Of a DNA stretch of 21,978 bases, positions 7,189 through 14,228 are shown one piece after another (the stretch's first letter is position 1; each line of letters starts with the position of its first letter). The DNA is taken from positions 1 through 21,978 of IMG/VR virus record IMGVR_UViG_3300005613_000454. One strand, given 5' to 3'. Source of the stretch: a virus. The position numbers were made by a program, and so were the translations under genes. Below the pieces are notes generated by a model, which saw only the letters and a list, made by a program, of their open reading frames with translations, searched no databases and was not told the origin of the DNA.

Positions 7189-7220
7189 CAAATTTAAGTT
7201 TAATATTTAACAATGTCAAA
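7189..7220 (-). promoter_or_regulatory. Bacteroidetes-type promoter for the capsid unit
   Basis: On the minus strand TTTG (7217-7220) is followed after exactly 20 bases by TAAATTTG (7189-7196), a full match to the Bacteroidetes primary sigma-factor consensus (TTTG, about 19-21 bases, TAnnTTTG). The -33 element overlaps the stop codon of the last island gene. The expected start of transcription falls within a few bases of the ATG at 7182. Confidence 0.82.
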
Positions 7221-7464
7221 CCTTATCATTCAGATTTGCCCAGATAAAATTATTTCGCACCCTATTATACGTCGTCAGCGCACTCTCCAAGGGATATTCT
7301 TCAGTAGATATCCCATACAGATCAAAGAAATCCTCTATTGCCTCTTCCAGGATCATCTTATTGCGTTCGCACATAGCGGTAACATGCGTAAACAACATAA
7401 GGTCCAGTGCACTACGCCTGTAATACGCCGGAATTCTACCTTCGTATTTCTTTACTTTTGGCAT
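7216..7464 (-). CDS. Hypothetical helical protein at the end of the glycosylation island
   Basis: An 82-residue protein beginning MPKVKKYEGRIPAYYRRSAL. I chose the ATG at 7464 because an upstream ATG (7491) would extend the overlap with the preceding gene from 29 to 56 bases and add a sequence unlike the rest. It is basic at the start and then helical (MLFTHVTAMCERNKMILEEA, then IEDFFDLYG). No family is recognised. Its stop codon is part of the -33 element of the capsid promoter, so it marks the boundary between the island and the capsid unit. Confidence 0.55.
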   Translation of the reverse strand: MPKVKKYEGRIPAYYRRSALDLMLFTHVTAMCERNKMILEEAIEDFFDLYGISTEEYPLESALTTYNRVRNNFIWANLNDKV

Positions 7465-8041
7465 AACGTAAATATTGTAATTTATTGTCAAAATCCATGC
7501 AGTCTCTCACATACGTGAACATCCCGGCTATTGCGTGTTTACGAAAATCCAGTTCATTCAGTCTGCGGTACAAGTTCCAGAGCTTACCGTACTTTTTCTT
7601 AAAATCAGTCGAGCTGACAATGCCATGAATAGCCATAATAATCGGAACACTCATTCGCAGGTGAAACTTGATAGCATAAATCTCACCCCTGTCACCATAG
7701 AACATTAGCGACTCTTTCTGCCTTTCTATTAATTTTCTTGTGTTCCTTCCATACAGAACATCACCTAAAAGAATTGTAGTCCATTCCCCCCAAAAGTCAC
7801 GAGTAGAGAAAAGCGTTGCCAGAGTTACCTCACTATTCTCAGGCTTAAAATATTTGTGTGAATTATTTATTATCTCCTGATCATTAGTTACTACTATTGA
7901 ATCTTCAAACTTGTTTTGAATATCCACAATCAAAGGAACACCATTAACAGGAACTAACTGCTTAACCTTTGGTAATATTATTCCCCTTTCCTCAGTAGCG
8001 TTCCATCTCGTTTGTGTTCCGGCTGCTAATATTAGGTTCAT
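7436..8041 (-). CDS. Sugar nucleotidyltransferase-like protein (GT-A-type NTP transferase)
   Basis: A 201-residue protein opening MNLILAAGTQTRW, the nucleotide-binding start of NTP transferases (LxAAGxGTR). This is followed by LPKVKQLVPVNGVPLI, which has the Pro-Lys and substrate-loop pattern, and by TILLGDVLYG, with the metal-binding Asp after a hydrophobic strand (about residue 94). The family transfers a nucleotide to a sugar phosphate to make an activated sugar. It is shorter than full RmlA/GalU-type enzymes (about 250-300 residues), and the second half is not typical, so it may be a minimal or altered enzyme. It overlaps the gene before it as ATGA and sits in a run with an epimerase and glycosyltransferases, consistent with supply of an activated sugar. 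Confidence 0.68.
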   Translation of the reverse strand: MNLILAAGTQTRWNATEERGIILPKVKQLVPVNGVPLIVDIQNKFEDSIVVTNDQEIINNSHKYFKPENSEVTLATLFSTRDFWGEWTTILLGDVLYGRNTRKLIERQKESLMFYGDRGEIYAIKFHLRMSVPIIMAIHGIVSSTDFKKKYGKLWNLYRRLNELDFRKHAIAGMFTYVRDCMDFDNKLQYLRYAKSKEIRR

Positions 8042-8295
8042 AACATCCCATTATTTTTGTCTAACTGTGTTTTTATTTCTTCCCATACCTGCTCATCATA
8101 TTCAAGTACCCAATTCCCAGAGGGAAAAAAGGCGATTATTTCTCCATTACTATTCAGATACGCTAAATGAATATAGCTTGCGTCAAAATATATCTCTCCT
8201 TCTGATTTCTTTGGTTCAGGTTGAGGGAGTCCAAGATTTTCAGCTTGTTCTACAGCTTCTTTATCTAAATCTTCCCAAATAATTTTTGATTTCAT
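8038..8295 (-). CDS. Hypothetical protein between epimerase and nucleotidyltransferase
   Basis: An 85-residue acidic protein: a helical N-terminus (MKSKIIWEDLDKEAVEQAEN), a Pro-rich linker (LPQPEPKKSEG) and a beta-like C-terminal half with NSNGEIIAFFPSGNWVLEYD. No family is recognised. It is joined to both neighbours by ATGA overlaps, so it is translated together with the sugar-nucleotide enzymes and may assist them. Confidence 0.6.
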   Translation of the reverse strand: MKSKIIWEDLDKEAVEQAENLGLPQPEPKKSEGEIYFDASYIHLAYLNSNGEIIAFFPSGNWVLEYDEQVWEEIKTQLDKNNGML

Positions 8296-9188
8296 AACAT
8301 TGTCTTTATTCCTTCCTTAAAAGGTCTGAATTTAACTCCTAACTGTTGTATCTTTTCCGAAGAAACATCGAACCAAAATATATCTCCCTCTAAAGGATCA
8401 GTGTATTCTACTTCTACTTCCCCGTATTCATCCATAAGTAAATCTGATAACTGTCCCACCGTTACTTTCTCCGAGGCTGCACAATTATAAACCTGTCCAT
8501 ACGTGCGGTTCTGTTTCCATGCTATCATATTAGCCTCTACAACATCTTCAACATGAGTAAAAACCCTCTGTTGCTCACCATCACCGTGAATAGTTATCCC
8601 TAATCTGTTTCTTATCCTGTCTCTAAAGATAGCTACTACACCACCAAGATCAGCATCAGTCTCTTGTCTTTCTCCGTAAACATGGAAATACCTTAGTATA
8701 GTGATGTTCATTCCATAAGCATATCGGAAATGCCTCACATAACTTTCCCCTGCTAACTTGGAAATCCCATAATAACTAACAGGCATAAGCCGTGTTCCTT
8801 CGTTTATCTCAGCAGTAACATTCCCGTAAACAGATCCCGTTGAGGCATGGACAAACTTCTTAACTCCATATTTCTGAGCAAGCTGTAAGAGCATTAGCGT
8901 CCCTCCACCGTTTACCTGTAAGTCTTTAACTGGATCTCTCAGACAGATGTTTTTCTTGCTTGCAGCGTTATGAAATATAACATCACAGCCTTTAAACTCA
9001 TTGTTGTTAGCTGCTAATTCATCCCAGTTGCTTACATCTACCTGACAAAACCTTGCTTTCTTTGGAATGTTCTCTAACTTCCCTGCTGAAAGATCATCGA
9101 ATATTATAACCTCGTGACCGTCTTTAATAAGTCTATCTGCGATATGTGAGCCTATGAAACCTGCCCCCCCTGTTACTATTGCTTTCAT
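8292..9188 (-). CDS. NAD-dependent sugar-nucleotide epimerase/dehydratase (extended SDR)
   Basis: A 298-residue protein with the full extended-SDR signature. The Rossmann motif TGGAGFIGSH is at residues 6-15, an acidic pair D31-D32 for NAD ribose comes after the second strand, and HNAASKK is near 73-79. STGSVYG (116-122) supplies the catalytic Ser/Thr, and Y140-x-x-x-K144 is the catalytic pair. The later LRYFHVYG and GDGEQQRVFTHVEDV segments are typical of the UDP-glucose 4-epimerase / NDP-hexose branch. It likely interconverts or dehydrates a nucleotide sugar in the cytosol using bound NAD. The exact substrate cannot be read from motifs. ATGA overlaps link it to both neighbours, which supports joint production of a donor sugar for the island's glycosyltransferases. 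Confidence 0.9.
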   Translation of the reverse strand: MKAIVTGGAGFIGSHIADRLIKDGHEVIIFDDLSAGKLENIPKKARFCQVDVSNWDELAANNNEFKGCDVIFHNAASKKNICLRDPVKDLQVNGGGTLMLLQLAQKYGVKKFVHASTGSVYGNVTAEINEGTRLMPVSYYGISKLAGESYVRHFRYAYGMNITILRYFHVYGERQETDADLGGVVAIFRDRIRNRLGITIHGDGEQQRVFTHVEDVVEANMIAWKQNRTYGQVYNCAASEKVTVGQLSDLLMDEYGEVEVEYTDPLEGDIFWFDVSSEKIQQLGVKFRPFKEGIKTML

Positions 9189-9409
9189 TGTATAAAATAT
9201 GTTAATACCGAGAGCAATCCCCCGGCAATGAATATAAGCGTTGTCTGATGAACCAGGGCCGTTTTATTTTGTCCATCCCAGTTCATTATAAGTGCCGTGT
9301 TCACCAGAGCCGTCGCTCCCAAGATACATGCAGGAATAAAAGCTTCATCCTGGATGAACTTGTACGGTTCCGCTACTTCCATACTCAAGACTGCGGCCTT
9401 GAACTGCAT
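9185..9409 (-). CDS. Small membrane protein with two predicted transmembrane helices
   Basis: A 74-residue protein beginning MQFKAAVLSMEVAEPYKFIQ. Hydrophobic segments lie at about 25-41 (FIPACILGATALVNTALI) and 53-72 (TLIFIAGGLLSVLTYFI), joined by a short polar loop NWDGQNKT. I chose the ATG at 9409, 4 bases after the upstream glycosyltransferase stop, over an ATG at 9460 that would overlap that gene by 47 bases. The stop is joined to the epimerase ATG as ATGA. It could anchor or assist the glycan machinery at the membrane, or be holin-like, but nothing in the sequence decides this. Confidence 0.6.
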   Translation of the reverse strand: MQFKAAVLSMEVAEPYKFIQDEAFIPACILGATALVNTALIMNWDGQNKTALVHQTTLIFIAGGLLSVLTYFIQ

Positions 9410-9413
9410 GTAG

Positions 9414-10343
9414 CTAATTGAGTCCGAGAACATTTCTTGCAGCATAATCATAACTTGCATATTTTAACGCCCAGTCAGTCCCATTATGTGCGAGTCTGTC
9501 CCGCTCATCTGGACTATTAACGAGCCGAAGCAGTGTCTCTTCAAATGTGTCTTTCGTAACCCATGCCACAGGCGGGGCAGGAATCTCAGTATCATGCTTC
9601 GCTCCATAAGTGATAACAGCACATCCCAGGTGGAGTGCTTCGATTCCCGATTTTCCGAGGGCAGGCCAGATATAATCCGGGTCCCTGAACTTGAACTTGT
9701 CTCTGTCATAGTGGTCTATTTGATCTACAAATATGTGTGCTGGTGCTTTTCTTCTGAGACATTCGTCCCATGATACACCAGTAATTATATCCAAATCTAC
9801 ATCCAGCAATCCGACAATTCTTTTGATATCCACAGTACCTTTCTCCCTGAACTTTGCCGGAACGAACGGACTATGCGCTACTGTCAGTTTCGTATATTTC
9901 TCCTTCCATATATCCCTCAAATCAAAAGGCTGGTAATACGTCTTCGTAGGCAGATCACCCCTGAAGTGCCGCTTACATGCCGTCGTCAGAACATCTATAC
10001 CCTCAAACTGCGGATTGTACTGTTCGGGATAACGTGCAAACCGACCATCAGTTATAATAATATGCACCTTGCCGTAATTCCTGAGTAAACGTTTCCATCC
10101 ATACGAGCCAAAGAACAGCTTTATCCTATCCCAGGTGATGCAGCTCACAATTATCAGGTGATCGCCTTCCTTCGGTATTCTCCTATACCCGAACTTAGCG
10201 TCAGGCACAAGGTAGTCCAACCCATGCTTGTTCCTATTCTCCCATACGGAAGTAACCTGACCGTACTTCTTCAGTCCGATCGCCAGTCCGCAGGCGTGAC
10301 CACCGCCACAGTCAACGCACGTCAATGTTATTCGCTTCGACAT
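9414..10343 (-). CDS. GT-B fold glycosyltransferase-like protein
   Basis: A 309-residue protein beginning MSKRITLTCVDCGGGHACGL. The C-terminal half contains HIFVDQI, then WPALGKSGIEALHLGCAVITYG, the nucleotide-sugar binding loop of GT4/GT1-type enzymes with the conserved Glu before a small, Gly-rich strand. Near the end, DERDRLAHNGTDWALK is the usual helical tail. GT-B enzymes use activated sugars in the cytosol or at the membrane. It is shorter than typical GT4 enzymes (about 350-400), mainly in the N-terminal acceptor domain. Its DQ-then-IEA layout resembles the other GT-B gene of the island at 11381-12283, so the two may be old paralogs. It overlaps the PP-loop gene by 32 bases. Confidence 0.72.
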   Translation of the reverse strand: MSKRITLTCVDCGGGHACGLAIGLKKYGQVTSVWENRNKHGLDYLVPDAKFGYRRIPKEGDHLIIVSCITWDRIKLFFGSYGWKRLLRNYGKVHIIITDGRFARYPEQYNPQFEGIDVLTTACKRHFRGDLPTKTYYQPFDLRDIWKEKYTKLTVAHSPFVPAKFREKGTVDIKRIVGLLDVDLDIITGVSWDECLRRKAPAHIFVDQIDHYDRDKFKFRDPDYIWPALGKSGIEALHLGCAVITYGAKHDTEIPAPPVAWVTKDTFEETLLRLVNSPDERDRLAHNGTDWALKYASYDYAARNVLGLN

Positions 10344-11400
10344 AACTTGCTATACAATAATCCAGCCACCATCTGCTGTATCTGATGCTGTCTGAAGGTT
10401 TAACGGTACTCATTTTGCCGTATCTCGTCGACTTAAACCATTCGTACATTTTCTTTAGCTCTTCGGGTTTTACTGTCCTGTGCCCGTTCGCCGTAACCTC
10501 ACCCAGTATTTCCAGTCTTTTGATATGCTCACATTCAGGTACGAAATGCCTGCATAGGTGCTCCGCCTGCCGTCCTTCATTATGCTCATACCCGGCAACG
10601 GAAGTGATGTACCTCCATGACCAGAACGGGTGAAACGAATACTTAGGCTCCCTGAATGCTGAAATCTGGTAGTAATACTGATGCCTGAAGTAAAACCGCA
10701 GCCTGTCTTTGAGCTTCGTCCTCTTCTTACGATGCGGTTCCAGCAGGTACGGACTTGTCAGCCTCATTGCGTCACTCACATTACCCCCGTAGCCTGAGAT
10801 ATATTGGATGTCCTCTTCGTTCCAGGTGTCAATGAAGTAATCATACCACTGGTTCACCGGAAACGCACACAGGCCATTAAAACGCTTATGGATATCCTTG
10901 AAATAATCAAAGTCATACTTCGGTTCCCATATAATGTAATTCGTGAAGCCCAGTGTTTTCATGATCTTCTCAAAGTTTTCGCCTTCGCCACCACATTCGA
11001 CAAACCAGTATTCACCAAGCCAGCTGTCACCTTTCTCTTCTCGTAACTCCTGAATAACCTTTGCTATAACACGGGAATCATATCCTGAGCTGGACCCTAT
11101 GACATGAATCTTTCCAGGCATCCATGCTTTCTTGATAGCTTTCTTCAGCTCGCTCCATATTCCGAATAACCTTCCTTTTGCCGGGATCAGGTTATACAGG
11201 AATTTCGTCAGCTCCGGGTGCTCCCGGTATGGAAGCAGGCGTGTCCCTGTAAACGGAGTCTTATTTTTCTGATACGGATAGTATAAATCAGGCGAGATAA
11301 ATACCCTCACCTTATCCGGCACTGTGTCGCTAAACTCAGAGGATATTACTGCATTCCCGCCGTACTGACGGTACTTCCAATCATAATGTAACGATGTCAT
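10312..11400 (-). CDS. Asparagine-synthetase-like PP-loop ATP-dependent ligase without glutaminase domain
   Basis: A 362-residue protein. GRLFGIWSELKKAIKKAW is followed by HVIGSSSGYDSRVIAKVI, where residues 104-109 (SSGYDS) fit the PP-loop SGGxDS that binds ATP pyrophosphate in the asparagine synthetase C-terminal domain. A second region, ISGYGGNVSDAM, lies where the family has GxGxDE; here the Asp-Glu pair is replaced by Asn-Val. A C-terminal segment with PFWSWRYITSVA resembles the family's PF-D/W-RR region. There is no N-terminal Cys2 glutaminase domain, so it would need free ammonia or another amine as acceptor. The family adenylates carboxylates and makes amides. It lies three genes from PanD among glycosyltransferases, so an amide-forming step in glycan decoration is plausible. 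The altered second motif leaves open a different or lost activity. Confidence 0.62.
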   Translation of the reverse strand: MTSLHYDWKYRQYGGNAVISSEFSDTVPDKVRVFISPDLYYPYQKNKTPFTGTRLLPYREHPELTKFLYNLIPAKGRLFGIWSELKKAIKKAWMPGKIHVIGSSSGYDSRVIAKVIQELREEKGDSWLGEYWFVECGGEGENFEKIMKTLGFTNYIIWEPKYDFDYFKDIHKRFNGLCAFPVNQWYDYFIDTWNEEDIQYISGYGGNVSDAMRLTSPYLLEPHRKKRTKLKDRLRFYFRHQYYYQISAFREPKYSFHPFWSWRYITSVAGYEHNEGRQAEHLCRHFVPECEHIKRLEILGEVTANGHRTVKPEELKKMYEWFKSTRYGKMSTVKPSDSIRYSRWWLDYCIASYVEANNIDVR

Positions 11401-12283
11401 AGATTTTATTCCATTGTTGTGCTACTGCTTTGTAACTATGTTTCTGGTGACACCACATCACTGATCCTATGCTTAAAGTGCTAAGATCGCCATTCAGCTC
11501 CCTGTATATCCGTTCAACCCATTTGTCAACATCCTTGTCCTCAGTGATCACCGGGCAGAGTTCGTCGATCTTTACTTCCGGGCGTATCCATGCCGCTACC
11601 GGGACACCGTAAGCCATTGCTTCGATTGCTGAGTTGCCATAAAACCCTACATTGAACTGATCGAAATATATCGTTGCCCTCTTCCGCTCCTTGATTACTC
11701 TGCTGAACGGTACGTTCTCAAGAATAAGAGTCTGCACATCCATAACCTCTTTCAGTCCTCCGAATATGTCATACACAAAATCCGTCCCTTTGACTTCCCT
11801 TCTGGAAGGTATGTGCATAAGAACAGGCGGGTCACTCCTGGTCCATTCCCGCTCCGTATCTGTGCACATAATAGGATGGGGCGTCCAGATATCCGAGAAT
11901 CCTGAATAACATAAGTCAGGGGTAAAAGCTGTCCTGACTATGGCATCCCGGTAATCTTCGACCTTGTATTTCCCGTACCCTCCAAATCTCTTATGCCTGA
12001 AGTGACTACCGGAAACAGTGATAACTATTGGCTTGTGCATGATTTTCAGTCCCAGGTATCCGTCTTTTGGCGGAACATCGCCCTTCAGGTGAACAATATC
12101 TGATTCATCGATCCTGCGCTGAACATCTTTCTTGCTCCATTTGGAATTATCAGGATGCCCATACGGATTGTAATACTTCCCGGTGAAAATCTTTATATCA
12201 TGGTCAGTATGCAGATCAATCGCTTCACAGAGCTTATGCCCTGACCCTGCGTAATCGATTTCAGATAGCATTGTAATCTTCAT
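11381..12283 (-). CDS. GT-B fold glycosyltransferase-like protein
   Basis: A 300-residue protein beginning MKITMLSEIDYAGSGHKLCE, which suggests an N-terminal Rossmann domain with a Gly-containing acceptor loop. The second domain starts near PPVLMHIPSRREVKGTDFVY, which is the usual start of the donor half in GT4 enzymes. The family signature is IYFDQFNVGFYG, then NSAIEAMAYGVPVAAW, with the conserved Glu in a donor-binding helix. It ends with a C-terminal helical tail. It is short for the family. ATGA joins it to the upstream GT-A gene, and it overlaps the PP-loop gene by 20 bases. It likely transfers a sugar from a nucleotide donor; the acceptor is unknown. Confidence 0.78.
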   Translation of the reverse strand: MKITMLSEIDYAGSGHKLCEAIDLHTDHDIKIFTGKYYNPYGHPDNSKWSKKDVQRRIDESDIVHLKGDVPPKDGYLGLKIMHKPIVITVSGSHFRHKRFGGYGKYKVEDYRDAIVRTAFTPDLCYSGFSDIWTPHPIMCTDTEREWTRSDPPVLMHIPSRREVKGTDFVYDIFGGLKEVMDVQTLILENVPFSRVIKERKRATIYFDQFNVGFYGNSAIEAMAYGVPVAAWIRPEVKIDELCPVITEDKDVDKWVERIYRELNGDLSTLSIGSVMWCHQKHSYKAVAQQWNKIYDIVTL

Positions 12284-12981
12284 AGCGATTTAATCTCTGA
12301 GAATTCAGGTATCGTATCGAGTATTGTCATATCAAATGGTTCAAGCTGATATGCCGTATATCCTGACAGGTTGCCAAATCCTTTTACGTCGAGCAATGCC
12401 CCGCCAACATCTTTAACACTAAAAACTTCCCTCTTCAGGAACTTTTGCTTTTTTAATCGTTGCATCATGATCCAGTCCAACCCTGCCCTTGCGTGGCTCC
12501 AGGGCCTTCCTCCCAGTGCTTTGAATGCTTTAGCTGACAGAAGTCTTCCCATGCCTATCGACTCCCCTCTCCTGTGATCTACCGAATACCCTGCCCAGTA
12601 TCCTGCCTCCCCTGTTTTGGAATTATAAAAATAACAGTCTCTGAATCCGGCAACATCAATACCTTTTATCAAAGCGTTCTGAAGTGTTTCAATTATCTTA
12701 TCATTCATAAAATCGTCGCTCCCCATGAGAATAAAACCGTCAGGCTTCCAGGCTATCCATGCTCCCATGATTGCCTGATTCCATTTCTTTGATAGCGGTT
12801 CATTCGGAGTCTCTGTATATCCAGCCCCTGCATCTAAGCACATATCCCTTGTCCTCACCCCTTCACTTCCAGCAATCATTGTCTGAATGCCATAATCCTG
12901 CCAGTATCTCTGTACAGATTTTAGGAATATTTTCGTTATCGGTTCCCTCTGCCAGATCGCCGTTATGATAGCAAACTTCAT
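12280..12981 (-). CDS. GT-A (family 2-like) glycosyltransferase
   Basis: A 233-residue protein beginning MKFAIITAIWQREPITKIFL, a first beta-strand and loop typical of family 2 transferases. Further on, SKKWNQAIMGAW is followed by a hydrophobic strand ending in the metal-binding acidic motif GSDDF (about residues 87-91). The catalytic half has GMGRLLSAKAFKALGGRPWS, similar to the acceptor loop of these enzymes. No transmembrane helix is seen, so it acts in the cytosol. Its ATG overlaps the PanD stop as ATGA and its own stop overlaps the next GT-B gene the same way, so PanD and two glycosyltransferases are translated as one coupled block. Confidence 0.75.
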   Translation of the reverse strand: MKFAIITAIWQREPITKIFLKSVQRYWQDYGIQTMIAGSEGVRTRDMCLDAGAGYTETPNEPLSKKWNQAIMGAWIAWKPDGFILMGSDDFMNDKIIETLQNALIKGIDVAGFRDCYFYNSKTGEAGYWAGYSVDHRRGESIGMGRLLSAKAFKALGGRPWSHARAGLDWIMMQRLKKQKFLKREVFSVKDVGGALLDVKGFGNLSGYTAYQLEPFDMTILDTIPEFSEIKSL

Positions 12982-13340
12982 CTGATCTCTGTGATCATAT
13001 TACGGTCGTCGGTAACTACAACTATCGGTTTGTCTGTGCGTGATAACTCGGAAATCGGATCACCGTACTTAAAACAGTTTACATGAACTCTGTCACCCGG
13101 CTGAAAGAAATTTGCCATAGCCCCGTTCATCTCTACTTGTCCGCTCATGTGATGGCCGGGCATAACATACGTCACCAGCCTGTGCGACTTGTTAATACCA
13201 TTCACCTCAACACGCTCATACGGGAATAGCCCCGCCGCATCCATCAATACCGGGTCCAGCGTCAGACTTCCTTCATAATCAACGCTTGCGTCAGTAACTA
13301 CGACTGACTTTAACTTAGATTTCAATACCTGCAATAGCAT
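12978..13340 (-). CDS. panD: Aspartate 1-decarboxylase (pyruvoyl-dependent), phage-encoded
   Basis: A 120-residue protein that aligns without gaps to the first about 90 residues of E. coli PanD as I recall it. The self-cleavage site YEGS puts Gly24-Ser25 at exactly the family position, giving a 24-residue beta chain and an alpha chain capped by pyruvoyl. Lys9, Tyr22, Arg54, Thr57, Tyr58 and the Asn72-Gly73-Ala74 loop are all present at family numbering. The enzyme converts L-aspartate to beta-alanine and CO2, normally for pantothenate and coenzyme A, and works as a tetramer in the cytosol. The alignment fixes the start at 13340, although it overlaps the upstream gene by 26 bases. No other pantothenate gene is present; the neighbours are glycosyltransferases, so beta-alanine may be needed for a glycan modification, or the gene may raise host CoA. 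Confidence 0.93.
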   Translation of the reverse strand: MLLQVLKSKLKSVVVTDASVDYEGSLTLDPVLMDAAGLFPYERVEVNGINKSHRLVTYVMPGHHMSGQVEMNGAMANFFQPGDRVHVNCFKYGDPISELSRTDKPIVVVTDDRNMITEIR

Positions 13341-13998
13341 ACTTTTGTTTTTTATATTCGATGAAAAATTCTTCCTGTGCTCGCATATACCTGGCCCTCT
13401 TCAGGCTTCCTATGGCTTTAAGTGTTACGCTTCCGCCTCCCAGATGCCTGACCAGTGAACTGCCTATAAGGGCATGCTTGATCCCGGCACACTTGAGCTG
13501 CACACCGTATACATTATCTGAATACCAGAACTGTACAGGCGTATCAAATCTGCCTATGTGCTCAAATACTTCCTGATCAGTGACAATACACCACCCCAGG
13601 AGCTGCCCTTTTTTTCCTATGTCATATCCTTCGACTACACCATTAAACACATACTTGGAGCTGGGACTGGCACTGAGATACCCATGCGCTTCCATTGCAT
13701 TAACGATATTTCTGGCCCAGTTTCTTTCGAAATAAAGATCATTATTACAAAACGCTACATACTGACTCTTACATAGGGTCCTGCCCAGGTTGAGGCATTC
13801 GTTATAATTGAATTCAAAGTCATAATACAATGTGCGCCCTATTTTCTGTTCTCTTGCATAACTCGCTTGCTCAATAGTTACAATATTCCCTATCGGATAA
13901 CTTGCATGCTTGACTGCTGACTTAATAGCATTGGCAGTCATTTCCCACAGCCTGCTGTCCCTACTATTGGCTACTATGACAATATCTATCATCGACAT
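13315..13998 (-). CDS. GT-A (family 2-like) glycosyltransferase
   Basis: A 227-residue protein starting MSMIDIVIVANSRDSRLWEM, with the first strand and loop of family 2 glycosyltransferases. FEFNYNECLNLGRTLCKSQY leads into the strand VAFCNNDLYFERNW, where NND stands at the DxD metal site (about residues 89-91). Later come GQLLGWCIVTDQEVFEHIGR, the usual acceptor-side strand and helix, and VRHLGGGS, which fits the His-Gly loop of the family. An in-frame ATG two codons after the first is an equally possible start. It overlaps the end of the basic 79-residue gene by 10 bases and the start of panD by 26. Confidence 0.78.
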   Translation of the reverse strand: MSMIDIVIVANSRDSRLWEMTANAIKSAVKHASYPIGNIVTIEQASYAREQKIGRTLYYDFEFNYNECLNLGRTLCKSQYVAFCNNDLYFERNWARNIVNAMEAHGYLSASPSSKYVFNGVVEGYDIGKKGQLLGWCIVTDQEVFEHIGRFDTPVQFWYSDNVYGVQLKCAGIKHALIGSSLVRHLGGGSVTLKAIGSLKRARYMRAQEEFFIEYKKQKYAIAGIEI

Positions 13999-14228
13999 GC
14001 CTTGCGGTGTTGCTTTTGGAGCCTGCGCTTCCGTTTCTTGACGCTATACCTGTTTGCTTTGAGTTGCGCCGGGTCCTTTGATCCGTGACCACCCTTATAC
14101 TCTCCGAATCCCAGGGCCATAAGTACGGCTTGTATGGCTGTTTTGTTCTTAACCGCAGCTTTCTCCGTTTCCTGTTTTGGAGGAGCCGTTGGTACTGCAT
14201 CCACTGATCTGCTTAAACCTTTTCCCAT
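13989..14228 (-). CDS. Small basic protein with KKRKRR-rich C-terminus
   Basis: A 79-residue protein beginning MGKGLSRSVDAVPTAPPKQE, with an Ala/Lys-rich middle (KAAVKNKTAIQAVLMALGFG) and a strongly basic end (KKRKRRLQKQHRKACR). I chose the ATG at 14228 rather than the upstream ATG at 14306, because the same 16-base string ATGGGAAAAGGTTTAA also begins the preceding gene and marks a shared start. The basic tail could bind nucleic acid or a polyanionic glycan. No family is recognised. It overlaps the preceding small gene by 80 bases in another frame, so one of the two may not be a true protein. Confidence 0.55.
   Translation of the reverse strand: MGKGLSRSVDAVPTAPPKQETEKAAVKNKTAIQAVLMALGFGEYKGGHGSKDPAQLKANRYSVKKRKRRLQKQHRKACR

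Noticed and set aside
9185-9460. Longer version of the small membrane protein from the ATG at 9460
   Set aside because: It would overlap the glycosyltransferase gene by 47 bases; an ATG 4 bases after that gene's stop fits the local spacing.
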